The notes: generated by a model not told the origin, from the sequence alone. A stretch of DNA of 18,414 nucleotides from Candidatus Poribacteria bacterium (GCA_002687025.1 NYZG01000241.1:1-18414), one strand, 5' to 3'; counted from the stretch's first letter, positions 1-8,381 are shown. Translations and numbers: made by a program.

Positions 1-25
1 GTGGTGTGGCTTCCGTGCTACTCAT
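1..25 (-). CDS. 5' end of an unidentified gene leaving the window
   Basis: Only eight codons are visible (MSSTEATP), so no function can be given. The call rests on the start context: on the minus strand AGGAG (33-37) lies 7 nt before an ATG at 25-23, a textbook ribosome-binding site. It lies about 75 nt downstream of the broken enolase-superfamily gene and has the same direction, so it could be the next gene of that set. Chance occurrence of such a site is possible. Confidence 0.35.
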
Positions 26-98
26 CCAGCTTCTCCTACGGCTTCTTCAGTTTGGGGTGGCTTTCGGAACATGCGGCATGCAGAACCGCAGTCCCGCC

Positions 99-1025
99 TT
101 AGGATGTATCCAGCGCCATATCACAAGTGTGAACCCGTCCTCGAGGACGGTAGTTGAGGGGCGAGGCGCAGTACACCTTCAGCCGCTGCTTATGTGCGAG
201 CATCACCACGGACCCGATACGTGCGAAGCGCGACGAAGCCCTCGGGAGCCCGTCTCTATCCCGCACCTGCCTGAGCGCGTGGATGCTTTCCACTGGCGCC
301 GGTTCCTCAAACCAGTATATGTCGTACGGCTCGAGTGCTTTGCCCAGCCGGATCGCCGTGGGCACGTCGAATCGGCCGTGGCAGTCGATCAGCACCTCGA
401 TATCGGGTCCAACAGCTTCGCGAATCGCCGCAACACGCTCCGTGCCAAGTCGCTCTGCTTCGGCGCTGAGCTTGCCGCTCAAGTAGCCGTTCGATTCCTC
501 TTCGTGCTTCGGCTGCCAGGGATCAAGTTTCAGTGCTTCATGGCCGGTGTCCACGATAGCTCTGACGTGCTGGACGGTGTTTTCTATCGATGATCCGTTC
601 TGTGGGTGGCAATAGATCGGGACGCCCTCGCGCACCGGGCCGCCGAACAACTCCGAGATCGGCAGCCCCAACACCTTGCCGCGAATGTCCCAAAGCGCAA
701 TATCGATTCCGCTGATTATGCATGTGGATGCGCCCCGTTGACCCCATGTAAGTGAACGACCTGAAGACCTTGTTCCAGATCATCTCGATGAGTCGGGGTC
801 ATATCCTGCAATCAGGTCGCTTACATGCCGTGGCCCGGCGCAGACAGTGCGGTTCGAAACAGCAGAGGTTCCAGTTACCTCGCCCCAACCCGTTACGCCC
901 TCATCCGTGCTTACTTCGACGAATACGTACTCTTTGAGACGACGTGCGTTCTTGTTGTCGTTGGCAGTCTCGAGAAACGGACGGGGCGCCTTGACAAGCC
1001 ACGGTGTGACCTTCGTGATTCTCAA
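99..1025 (-). pseudogene. Mandelate racemase/muconate lactonizing enzyme family gene (sugar-acid dehydratase-like), frameshifted and truncated
   Basis: Three consecutive minus-strand frames together give the start and middle of an enolase-superfamily enzyme of the kind that dehydrates sugar acids such as galactonate. The start is best placed at TTG 1025, with GGGAG at 1034-1038, 8 nt upstream, followed by MRITKVTPWLVK. The N-terminal capping domain runs to about 800. The reading frame then shifts near 783-800 (before EMIWNKVFRSFTYMGSTG) and again near 727-737, where GGGGCGCATCC looks one G short of GGGGCGGCATCC. The barrel part shows ALKLDPW, the metal-ligand strand VLIDCHGRFD and the next ligand strand YWFEEPAPVES. 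Family likeness stops at about 243. The third metal ligand, the catalytic His region and the C-terminus are not present before the stop at 99-101. Base composition looks less GC-rich than its neighbours. Sequencing error could explain single frameshifts but not the missing C-terminus. Confidence 0.8.
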
Positions 1026-1033
1026 ATTGGTAG

Positions 1034-1038
1034 CTCCC
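1034..1038 (-). promoter_or_regulatory. Shine-Dalgarno deciding the TTG start of the broken dehydratase gene
   Basis: GGGAG on the minus strand is 8 nt upstream of TTG 1025, which is where family-like sequence (MRITKVTP) begins. Upstream in-frame ATGs would add residues with no family resemblance. Confidence 0.5.
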
Positions 1039-1317
1039 AACCAGATCCCACGATCTAGCCCTGAAGTCTTGCCCATGGCTGACCGGTTCTGCGTCCGGAG
1101 CTCGCAGGGCGTCCTGGATGGCATCAGCGGGCGCCCACCCGTGTCATCGTCGTCCAGTGTATCAGCGGCCCGCCGGATGGCATAGCGGGCCGTGCGGACG
1201 CTCCTGGCTGCAATCGCCCTGCCACATGTTCGCGGGCGCCTGGGCTTCCTTCACGCTGGTGGATGTTCCCGTGTTTGGGAACTCGTCGCGTAATCGGCTG
1301 TGGAACGCCTTGCGCTC

Positions 1318-1383
1318 GGGAATGGCGCCGAAGCCGATCGCCGGGACTGTCGGGCCGTCCTTGCCTGGTGGTCTACGTTCCAT
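1318..1383 (-). pseudogene. Aldo/keto reductase N-terminal remnant
   Basis: Beginning at ATG 1383 the minus strand reads MERRPPGKDGPTVPAIGFGA, close to the usual aldo/keto reductase opening of the form MxYRxLGxTGxxVSxIGFGA. The likeness ends after about 22 codons. The frame continues to 1162 as unrelated sequence, so the catalytic Asp-Tyr-Lys-His part is absent. I read it as the surviving start of a deleted gene. A chance match is possible because the segment is short. Confidence 0.45.
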
Positions 1384-1413
1384 CGCCCGGGCGTTCTGGC
1401 TCGCTCATCGAGT

Positions 1414-1447
1414 CTCGCGCGGAGGATGCTGTCCGTCACGCTGAGGG
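1414..1447 (-). repeat. 34-nt echo of the CocE hydrolase gene (copy 1)
   Basis: Positions 1414-1447 match 2872-2905 at 29 of 34 bases. Both read VTDSILRAR on the minus strand, which in the hydrolase lies in the C-terminal beta-sandwich. The similarity stops on both sides. It is likely a relic of a second, lost CocE-type gene. Confidence 0.5.
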
Positions 1448-1577
1448 AGCGCGCACCGAATGTGCTTGGCGCCAGACCCCGTAGTCCGGCTGCCGGGCGG
1501 GTTGCGGCGCGCCACCAGCGCTATCGGAAGAGCAGCGGTATTGTGGCGCCGCGCTCCGCCAACGATCTGGCGCCGTG

Positions 1578-2501
1578 TCAGCCTGCCGAGACTCGGTCGA
1601 GACCCACCCCCAACGCCTCGGACGTGATCGGGCCGACAATGCCGTCTACGGCTCCCGGTCGATCCGAATACGGTCGGAAAACCTGCTCCTGGTACGCCAG
1701 GACGGCGCGATGGGTCTCCGTCAGCAGGCGTCCGTCGATGCCACCCGCGTAATGGCCGAGATCGGTCAGCGCCTTCTGTACCCGGCTGACGGCGTCGCCG
1801 ACCGACCCGAACAGCAGACGCGGCGGCGACCTGTCGCCCTGCCTGACGGCGCGAAGCGCGTCCCGCCCGGTTAGCAGGATGTACGGGAACACCTGCTGAT
1901 CGGCAGCGTACGCGTTCTGCTTGAAGCGCTTCCACGACCCGACGCTGGGGGCGCCGTTGCGCCGTGGACACTGCGGGAAGCCGGCTACCACCTGGCATCC
2001 GGCGCTCCCGTACAATGGGTGGTCGACGCCCATTGCCCACCCGGCGTGCAGGTTATTCGGAGGGTTGTAGTGCCGAACGGCGGCTGCGTAGTGGTTTCCC
2101 GAGCCGTCCTCGTCGCGGAGAATGGGCGCATCCGATATCTGACGGAACGCGTCGTGTTCCGTCGGCATCCCCGCCCTGTGCACGCCCCGCCGGTACTCGA
2201 AGCGGCCGGACATCATCAGGTTCGTGCCGATTCCCGCATCCACGTAACTGACGTGGTGGACGGTGCTGCCGGGGAAGACCGCGTATCGTCCGTCCGACGG
2301 CGTCCACTGCAGAATGGCGCATCGCAGGTGGCGATGGTCGATGTCGGCTGTGCAGATCTCGTGACTTGCCTCGAATCCGCCTTCATCGTCCACGGGGGTC
2401 GCTCCTCGCAGGGCGATGAAGACCATCTCGCGTTCCGGTATCGGCAGGCAATGCGCGCGGCATAGGCGACGCAGATGCTCAACTGTTAGCGTGAAGTCCA
2501 C
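1578..2501 (-). CDS. Putative cell-wall protein: cysteine-containing catalytic-like domain plus C-terminal peptidoglycan-binding domain
   Basis: A 307-residue protein starting with GTG 2501. Residues about 229-298 form a peptidoglycan-binding type 1 domain (GSVGDAVSRVQKAL, then DGIVGPITSEALG). The N-terminal 220 residues resemble a family of uncharacterised proteins often annotated only as 'peptidoglycan-binding'. They contain FPGSTVHHVSYV (76-87), HDAFRQ (116-121), NNLHAGW (149-155) and GSAGCQVVAG (165-174). The SAGC motif with an upstream His resembles the SxGC active site of YkuD-type L,D-transpeptidases, so cross-link formation or cleavage in peptidoglycan is a reasonable guess, but only by analogy. 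No signal peptide or membrane segment is visible, so export or phage-like release is unexplained. It follows the CocE gene by 96 nt on the same strand. There is no strong ribosome-binding site; GGGA about 12 nt upstream is marginal. Confidence 0.75.
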   Translation of the reverse strand: MDFTLTVEHLRRLCRAHCLPIPEREMVFIALRGATPVDDEGGFEASHEICTADIDHRHLRCAILQWTPSDGRYAVFPGSTVHHVSYVDAGIGTNLMMSGRFEYRRGVHRAGMPTEHDAFRQISDAPILRDEDGSGNHYAAAVRHYNPPNNLHAGWAMGVDHPLYGSAGCQVVAGFPQCPRRNGAPSVGSWKRFKQNAYAADQQVFPYILLTGRDALRAVRQGDRSPPRLLFGSVGDAVSRVQKALTDLGHYAGGIDGRLLTETHRAVLAYQEQVFRPYSDRPGAVDGIVGPITSEALGVGLDRVSAG

Positions 2502-2597
2502 CGGCTCATCCCGTCAGAGGGCGGAATCGCGTGGGCCGTCGAAGGCAGGTGGGCCGCCGAATGCGCACCGGATGCGCGCTCGTGGGAGCCCGCGTCG

Positions 2598-4427
2598 CTA
2601 CGTCGTCCGCCGGACGAGTGGCAACGTGATGTGTGACGGCCGCTCTCCGTCGTGATAGACGGCCTGCTCCGCAACCCTGAACCGGCGGTCAGTTCCTAGC
2701 GGGCCGCCCGTGTTCGGGTTCACGTCGAACCTCGGCCAGTTGCTGCTGCTCACGTCGAGGCGGATACAGTGACCCGCGCGGAACACGTTCGCCGTCGGGT
2801 ACAGCTCGAACCGCAGTTCGTACACATCGGCCGGCGCCATCGGCTCCGGCTTCTCCCAGCCATTCCGGTACCTGGCGCGCAGGATGCTGTCGGTCACGTT
2901 GATGGCGAGCCCGTCCGGGTAGTCACCGGAAGGGGCGTATACGTCGATGAGCTTAGCCGTAAAGTCCGTGTCAACACAGGAAGACGACGCGTAGAGCGTG
3001 ACGGTGATCGGCCCGGTGACTTCGGTGTCCTCCGCCAAGGGCTCCGTCTGGAAGCTGAGCACGTCGTCTCGGGCATTCAGAGGTAGGCGATCCGCAGACC
3101 CGAACACGTCGGCACGCCCGACCTGGTCGTACCCGCCGGGGCGCATGATCGGGTCCGCCGCGGAGATGCCGCCGCCGATGGTCGGCACGGGATCTCGCGG
3201 GTCGAAGGTGAAGCGCGTGGGCTCCGTTTCAGTCTCCGGCGGCGTCTCGACGCTGAGCGACCCATCGGCTTGCAGGTAGAACGGAGTCGGCGTACTGCTT
3301 GGCAGCGGGAAGTCCGGCTCGTCGCGCCAGACGCCGCCGTGGTCGATCCGGCCACCGTCCGTGCTGCTGCCGTCGCCGTGTCCCATGATGTACAGCCGCG
3401 CGGGCCCCCAGTCGGCTGCTTCCGTACGCATGCCCTTCAGCACGTGATCGAACCACGCCAGCCGGAGGTCGTTGTAGTTGATCACGCCGTCCGGGCCGAA
3501 CTCCAGATCGCCCGAGAACGGCGTCTCGTACGCCCCGTGCGTCCACGGGCCCATCAGCAGAACCTGTCGCGACTTCTTCAACCGCGATAGCGCGACGTAG
3601 TTCTCGCAGGTCGCCCGGGCGTACGAGTCGTACCACCCGCCGAGGTACAGCGTCGGCACGTCGGCGTGTTCGTCGTAGTACTCGGCGATCGCGTAGCCGC
3701 GCTGACGCCAGTAGTCGTCGTATTCGCCGTGCTGGAGGATGTCGAGGGCCCACTGCTCGTAGTCGGGCACAAGCCGCAACGGCGACGTGCCACGCTTCAG
3801 CGGCGCGCGCCGCACCCAATCCGCCACCTCCGCGAACGCCTTGTCGAGCGCGGCCTTGATGTCTGGGTTCGCGAGAGCTTCCTTGCTCGTAGTCGCCATG
3901 CGGAACGCGTAGATCATGAACCGCTGTTCGAGCGCCCCGTTTTGGCGCATCGAGCAGTGGTAGTAGCTGCTGGCTCCCACGGCCACGACCATCGTGCTGA
4001 GATGTGGTGGGTTCAGCGTTGCGAGCGCGCTCTGATCGCTACCGCCGTACGAATCGCCCATCGTCCCGACGCTGCCATCGCACCACGACTGCGTCGCCAG
4101 CCATTCGACGGTGTCGTACCCGTCCGGCGCCTCCTTCGCGAAGGCGTACCACCGACCCTCGCTGGCGAACCGGCCGCGCACGTCCTGGATGACGCACACG
4201 TACCCGCGCCGGGCGAAGTACTTCCCGCGTGCGCTGCATCCGGGCGCCGACTTGTCGTAGGGCGTTCGTTCGAGGAGAACCGGGAACTCTCCGTCAACGG
4301 GCGTCCCGCCGATCGCCGGACGGTGGATGTCCGCGGCGAGCCGCACGCCGTCGCGCATGGGCGCCATGACGTCGCTTTGGCGAACAGCTTCGTACTGTTG
4401 GCGCGATCCCTCGTACCCGGCCGTCAT
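2598..4427 (-). CDS. CocE/NonD family alpha/beta hydrolase (X-Pro dipeptidyl-peptidase-like)
   Basis: A 609-residue serine hydrolase of the CocE/X-Pro dipeptidyl-peptidase superfamily, whose members cleave acyl esters or X-Pro amides. Counting from ATG 4427, the nucleophile is Ser126 in GDSYGG, the acid is probably Asp267 in LGGWYDSY, and the base is His297 in MGPWTHG. The early block DGVRLAADIHRP and the oxyanion-side RTPYDKS are typical, and so is the C-terminal jelly-roll domain (about 400-600: NVTDSILRARYRNG, RLDVSSSNWPRFDVNPNTG). The start is taken as ATG 4427, with GGGAG at 4433-4437, 5 nt upstream; an in-frame TTG at 4439 sits inside the ribosome-binding site and is less likely. No signal peptide is evident. 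It lies 38 nt after the symporter gene and is probably co-transcribed with it. The substrate cannot be told: these enzymes are annotated as peptidases, beta-lactam acylases or esterases. Confidence 0.93.
   Translation of the reverse strand: MTAGYEGSRQQYEAVRQSDVMAPMRDGVRLAADIHRPAIGGTPVDGEFPVLLERTPYDKSAPGCSARGKYFARRGYVCVIQDVRGRFASEGRWYAFAKEAPDGYDTVEWLATQSWCDGSVGTMGDSYGGSDQSALATLNPPHLSTMVVAVGASSYYHCSMRQNGALEQRFMIYAFRMATTSKEALANPDIKAALDKAFAEVADWVRRAPLKRGTSPLRLVPDYEQWALDILQHGEYDDYWRQRGYAIAEYYDEHADVPTLYLGGWYDSYARATCENYVALSRLKKSRQVLLMGPWTHGAYETPFSGDLEFGPDGVINYNDLRLAWFDHVLKGMRTEAADWGPARLYIMGHGDGSSTDGGRIDHGGVWRDEPDFPLPSSTPTPFYLQADGSLSVETPPETETEPTRFTFDPRDPVPTIGGGISAADPIMRPGGYDQVGRADVFGSADRLPLNARDDVLSFQTEPLAEDTEVTGPITVTLYASSSCVDTDFTAKLIDVYAPSGDYPDGLAINVTDSILRARYRNGWEKPEPMAPADVYELRFELYPTANVFRAGHCIRLDVSSSNWPRFDVNPNTGGPLGTDRRFRVAEQAVYHDGERPSHITLPLVRRTT
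2872..2905 (-). repeat. 34-nt echo of the CocE hydrolase gene (copy 2, inside the intact gene)
   Basis: This is the partner of 1414-1447, 29 of 34 bases identical. Here it encodes part of the C-terminal domain of the hydrolase (VTDSILRAR). Confidence 0.5.
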
Positions 4428-4432
4428 ATCAG

Positions 4433-4437
4433 CTCCC
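4433..4437 (-). promoter_or_regulatory. Shine-Dalgarno of the CocE hydrolase gene
   Basis: GGGAG on the minus strand is followed by a 5-nt spacer and ATG 4427. It decides the start in favour of the ATG over the in-frame TTG at 4439. Confidence 0.6.
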
Positions 4438-4465
4438 AAAGGCGTCGGGTCCCGCAGCTCTCAGA

Positions 4466-6271
4466 TCACTCCTCGCCCGCCCGACTGAGCAGGACGGTAC
4501 TGTCTTCATCGCCTAGCGGGACTCTCGGAGGCGTCGACATCTCCAGCCGGAACGCGAGCACGTACATCATCCCTACCCCGGCGAGCCACCACACGATCTG
4601 CCACACCCACAGGCTCGGAAGACCGAAGACGGGCGGAAACGCGTGATTGCCCAGAACGATTCCCGGCCCTATTGCGAAGACGAACCACAGCGGCGTCAGC
4701 ACCCACATGAGCATCTTCAGGCGGCGCTTCTCCGGCGGGACGGCGGCGGTGTCTCGCAGGTAGTTGTGGAATTCGTCCGCGCGGACGAGTTCGTCACCCG
4801 TTCGCGCCGGCCCCAGGTAGCTCACCAACACGGCGATCGTCATGTTGAGCAGGATGCCCCATCCCGCGCTGTGGATCGTCAACGGATACCGGAATCCCTG
4901 GATCATGTACGTGACGCTCACGCCAATCAGCCCCGCCACCAACCCGGCGACGATTCCCTGACGCGTGAGCCGCCGCCAAAACAGCGACCCAATGAGCGCC
5001 GGATACATCTGGAACCCGTACGAAACGGCGAGCCCGCCCAGCAACACGAGCTGGTCTCCCGAGATGAACGCCACCATGAACGCCAAGACGGTTATCAGCA
5101 CCACGCATCCGCGTCCGAACCATATCTGTTCCGCGTCGGTGGCGTTGGGTCGGAGATATCGCACGAAGAGATCGCGCGTGATCATGCCCCCGCCGGTGGA
5201 CATGTAGGCCGCGCCGGTGGACTGCATCGCGGCCAGCGCCGCGATTGCGGCGAACACGAGCAGTGGTGTGGGCAGCGTCTTCAGCATCAAGGTGGGGACG
5301 AGGGCGTCCGTGGCAAGCGACCCGTCCGCCTTGGATGGCAGGTCGAGGTTCCCCGCCTGATGCAGCACCTGTCCGCCGAGCCCCTGGAACGCGGTGAAGA
5401 AGATCATCACAGCGCCGACGACCAACGACGACGCGATCACCTGCTGCCATCGAAAGGGGCGGGCGGACTTGTTCGCGAACGCCCACATCGAGAATGCGGG
5501 CGCAGCTTGGATGCCCATCAGCGCGAACATGTACGTGAGCGTCTTGAGCCCTGTCCACTCCGGCCCTGAGGCCTTGAACTTGATGATGCCCGGCACCTCA
5601 AGATACTTCGCTTCGAGGCCCCGCACGGACGCCGTGAAGGCGTCCCATCCGCCGATCGCGACGATCGTCGATATCCCCACGACGACGATGCCCACGATCA
5701 GCAGTAGGCACTGCAAGCAGTCCACCCACGCCACCGACTTCAGACCGCCGGCCGCGACGTAGAAAACCACCACGATCGACAGGAGGATGGCCCCGGCATA
5801 CACAGGGAGGCCCGTCAGCTTGTTGAACAGAAGCCCGCACGCTTTCAACTGCACCGCGAGATACGGCACGCTGAACACCAGCGCGACGAGCACCGTGAGC
5901 AGCCGCATCGCCTCGCTGTCGTAGTAGTGGCGGAACATCTCGCCGGGCGTGATGAAGTCGTACCGCTTGCCGACGAGCCACTGTCGCTTCAGGAACAGCA
6001 CGCCCGAGAACGGGATCGTGATCGCGTAAAACGACGCGAACGCGTAGGCCAAACCCGACTTGAACAGCGTGGCCGGATGCCCGATGAACGTCCAGCCGCT
6101 AAACGATGTCGCCGTGGCGGCGAGCACGAACACCCACATCGGCAACTGACGACCGGCGATGAAGTAGTCCGACGCCGTCTTCGTGCCGCCGAGCCCCTTG
6201 AGGCCCATGAAGATGCAGTAGAGCCAGTACAGACTGACTCCGAACCAAACCCACGATACGGCAGAACCCAT
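4466..6271 (-). CDS. Sodium:solute symporter (SSS family)
   Basis: A 601-residue inner-membrane secondary transporter with about 13-14 hydrophobic segments, as usual for the SSS family, which couples Na+ entry to uptake of sugars, vitamins or organic acids. Diagnostic blocks are TASDYFIAGRQLPMW (32-46), TATSFSGWTFIGHPATLFKSG (about 53-73), and the mid-protein GGLKSVAWVDCLQ (175-187). The frame stays open upstream to about 6841, but the real start is ATG 6271. GGAGG at 6280-6284 precedes it by 8 nt, and the residues upstream are an arginine-rich shadow of the neighbouring glucosidase gene. It lies between the debranching-type glucosidase (97 nt upstream) and the CocE hydrolase (38 nt downstream), so it may bring in a sugar or small peptide handled by them. 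The substrate is not recognisable from sequence. Confidence 0.95.
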   Translation of the reverse strand: MGSAVSWVWFGVSLYWLYCIFMGLKGLGGTKTASDYFIAGRQLPMWVFVLAATATSFSGWTFIGHPATLFKSGLAYAFASFYAITIPFSGVLFLKRQWLVGKRYDFITPGEMFRHYYDSEAMRLLTVLVALVFSVPYLAVQLKACGLLFNKLTGLPVYAGAILLSIVVVFYVAAGGLKSVAWVDCLQCLLLIVGIVVVGISTIVAIGGWDAFTASVRGLEAKYLEVPGIIKFKASGPEWTGLKTLTYMFALMGIQAAPAFSMWAFANKSARPFRWQQVIASSLVVGAVMIFFTAFQGLGGQVLHQAGNLDLPSKADGSLATDALVPTLMLKTLPTPLLVFAAIAALAAMQSTGAAYMSTGGGMITRDLFVRYLRPNATDAEQIWFGRGCVVLITVLAFMVAFISGDQLVLLGGLAVSYGFQMYPALIGSLFWRRLTRQGIVAGLVAGLIGVSVTYMIQGFRYPLTIHSAGWGILLNMTIAVLVSYLGPARTGDELVRADEFHNYLRDTAAVPPEKRRLKMLMWVLTPLWFVFAIGPGIVLGNHAFPPVFGLPSLWVWQIVWWLAGVGMMYVLAFRLEMSTPPRVPLGDEDSTVLLSRAGEE

Positions 6272-6279
6272 GCGCCTCG

Positions 6280-6284
6280 CCTCC
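6280..6284 (-). promoter_or_regulatory. Shine-Dalgarno of the symporter gene
   Basis: GGAGG on the minus strand, 8 nt before ATG 6271. It fixes the symporter start although the open frame extends about 570 nt further upstream. Confidence 0.65.
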
Positions 6285-6368
6285 GGTAATCCGATGCCTT
6301 CCGGCGCAGCCCAACGTACTGGACTACGGGATCGGGGGCAGGCGACGGAAGGGCGCTTCCGCCACGCG

Positions 6369-8381
6369 CTACCGACGTTCGAGCAGTCCTTCCTCCCACG
6401 CCACGCGCAACACCTCGGCGACGCTCCACGCTTGCCAAGGGCACCCGCGCGCAGCATGGGGCGCCCGTCCGTCGTAGATCTCCGCGATCCCACCGATGCC
6501 CCGGATGTCCCGCTCCGAGAAGAGAGCCGACAGCGCTGCCACGAGCGTCGCGCGGTACTCCGCATCACGACCATAGGCGTTGCCAAGCGCCGTGAAGTAA
6601 GGCCCCCACAGCCATCCCCACACGGGCCCCTGGTGGTAGGACGCGTCCCGTTCGGCCGGCGATCCCTCGTACACGGAGCAGTACGCGGGATGGTTTGGGG
6701 CGAGACTGCGCAACCCAGCGGGAGTAAGCAGGCGGCGCCGGACGAGGTCCACGACATCGCGTTCCGCGTCGTTAGGCAGCATCCGGTGATGGAGGCCCGC
6801 AGCGAGGATCTGGTTGGGGCGGACGGTGGCGTCGTCCCCATCGGGTGAGTCGACGACGTCGTAGAGGCCGCCGTGTGCGGCGTTCACGAACCGCGCGATG
6901 AACGACTCGCGGGCGCGTTCGGCATCGGCGGCGCATGCCGCCTCTGTGGCTCCGTCGCCGGCCCGGCGCGCTAATCCCTCCACGGTGCGCAACGCGCTGT
7001 ACCACAGAGCGTTGATCTCGACGGGCTTGCCCACGCGAGGCGTCACGGCCCAATCTCCGATCTTCGCGTCCATCCACGTGAGTTGCGACGCGCCGTCCCC
7101 AGCGTGCAGCAGGCCGTCTTCCGCGAGGTGGATGTTGTGCCGCGTCCCCCGGCGGTGGGCGTCCATGACCTCGCGGAGCAGCGGGAACCACTCGTCGACC
7201 GCGATGGCATCCTGCGGTTTGTGTTCCGCGTACCGCCGAACCGCCTCGACGAACCACAGTGTTGCATCGGCGGTGTTGTAGTCCGGTTCCTCGCCAGCGT
7301 CGGGGAACCTGTTGGGAATCAGCCCATCCACGCAATGGCGTGCGTAGGTGTCGATGATCTCGCGGGCGGCGTCCTCATCGCCCACCGCGAGCGTGAGACC
7401 GGGCAGCGCGATCATAGTGTCGCGGCCCCAGTCGGCGAACCACGGGTACCCGGCGAGTATCGTTCGCCGCTTGTCACCCCGTCGAACGACGTAGTCCGAC
7501 ACGCGCCCCGCCAGATCCACCAGCCCGCCGCGCGCGGGCTCCGGGACGTCTCCCGCGACCCGTATGCCGTCGCGTTCGCTGGATCGCCGGCGCGCCCCCG
7601 CCTCGAACAGACTAGCCGCCGGACGGTTTGCATCTCCGCCTACCGTGGCGACGAGGGTCACTGCATTCCGCGCGCCGCCGAGGGTGGTCGCGACCTCCAC
7701 GGGCGACAAATGATCCTCGGCGTAGTCCTGCCCACGCTTCCGCTCCACCGCGTACTGCACGTCGCGGTACCAGATCTCCGTCGCGTCGGCCTCATCGGCG
7801 TCGTGCTGTATCACAAGGGGTGGCGCGTACTCGCCTAGCGATGCCGTCAACTGCCGCCCATCGATGGTGACTGCCGGATGATCGCCCACGTCATGCCGTC
7901 GTAGCGAGTGGTAGTCACGGCACACCAGCCGGGGCCGCAGGCGCAGCACGCCGCCCGGCCCGTCCGTCAGCGTGTAGCGTATGGCGACCGTGTTCTCCCC
8001 GTGCGCGATCGCGAGTTCCCGTCGCAACTCCGAGCCGTTTGGCAACCGCCAACGCCAGGTAGGGAACGGGTCGGAGGCGAACTCCACCAGGCAGAGGTGG
8101 CCGGTCGGGTGAACGACGCCATCGTATTCGAAGACGCTCATGGCGTACGCGTCGTCGTCCTGCGCGCCGCCAGGCGGGGTGAACGTCTCGTCCATCGCCA
8201 TGAGCGTGGCGACGCGATGCGTCGGTGGCTTCAGGGAGGCGACCAGCAGCGCGTGGTACCGCCGCGTCGGCATGCCTGCGACCGTGCCGGACGCGTACCC
8301 ACCGATGCCGTTCGTCTCGAGCCACTCGGTATGCGCGGAACGCGCGAGATCGCGGCAGAACGACGCGTCGAATGTAGCCAA
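6369..8381 (-). CDS. Amylo-alpha-1,6-glucosidase / glycogen-debranching-type enzyme (GH133)
   Basis: A 670-residue cytoplasmic enzyme of the prokaryotic glycogen debranching family, which hydrolyses alpha-1,6 branches of glycogen-like glucans. The N-terminal beta-sandwich domain opens with TEWLETNGIGGYASGTVAG, then MPTRRYHALL (about 18-46). The (alpha/alpha)6 catalytic domain (about 285-665) shows GYPWFADWGRDTMIALPG (311-328), NTADATLWFVEA (369-380), TWMDAKIGDW (435-444), GKPVEINALWYSAL (451-464), YHQGPVWGWLWGPY (582-595) and a C-terminal CPWQAWSVAEVLR. Length is normal for the family. The start is TTG 8381, with GGGGA about 6 nt upstream, giving MATFDASFCRDL. It is the first gene of the minus-strand run and is divergent from yggS. 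No glycogen synthase, branching enzyme or phosphorylase lies in the window, so its role in glycogen turnover rather than another alpha-glucan is inferred. Confidence 0.93.
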   Translation of the reverse strand: MATFDASFCRDLARSAHTEWLETNGIGGYASGTVAGMPTRRYHALLVASLKPPTHRVATLMAMDETFTPPGGAQDDDAYAMSVFEYDGVVHPTGHLCLVEFASDPFPTWRWRLPNGSELRRELAIAHGENTVAIRYTLTDGPGGVLRLRPRLVCRDYHSLRRHDVGDHPAVTIDGRQLTASLGEYAPPLVIQHDADEADATEIWYRDVQYAVERKRGQDYAEDHLSPVEVATTLGGARNAVTLVATVGGDANRPAASLFEAGARRRSSERDGIRVAGDVPEPARGGLVDLAGRVSDYVVRRGDKRRTILAGYPWFADWGRDTMIALPGLTLAVGDEDAAREIIDTYARHCVDGLIPNRFPDAGEEPDYNTADATLWFVEAVRRYAEHKPQDAIAVDEWFPLLREVMDAHRRGTRHNIHLAEDGLLHAGDGASQLTWMDAKIGDWAVTPRVGKPVEINALWYSALRTVEGLARRAGDGATEAACAADAERARESFIARFVNAAHGGLYDVVDSPDGDDATVRPNQILAAGLHHRMLPNDAERDVVDLVRRRLLTPAGLRSLAPNHPAYCSVYEGSPAERDASYHQGPVWGWLWGPYFTALGNAYGRDAEYRATLVAALSALFSERDIRGIGGIAEIYDGRAPHAARGCPWQAWSVAEVLRVAWEEGLLERR

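Larger units (their letters stand above)
1126..1577. other. Gene-poor decayed stretch
   Basis: No intact gene can be supported here. Arginine-rich open frames occur on both strands but look like GC-rich chance frames. On the minus strand the stretch holds two recognisable scraps, listed separately: an aldo/keto-reductase N-terminus at 1318-1383 and a short echo of the CocE hydrolase gene at 1414-1447. Near-duplicate words GGATGGCATCAGCGGGC (about 1117) and GGATGGCATAGCGGGC (about 1174) on the plus strand are the only repeat seen. Confidence 0.6.

Noticed and set aside
1578..2501. Prophage origin of the peptidoglycan-binding protein
   Set aside because: No integrase, holin, structural gene or attachment site is near it; a lone cell-wall gene is the simpler reading.
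6272..6841. Upstream open extension of the symporter frame on the minus strand
   Set aside because: The residues are arginine- and serine-rich, overlap the glucosidase gene, and precede a good GGAGG/ATG start at 6271.
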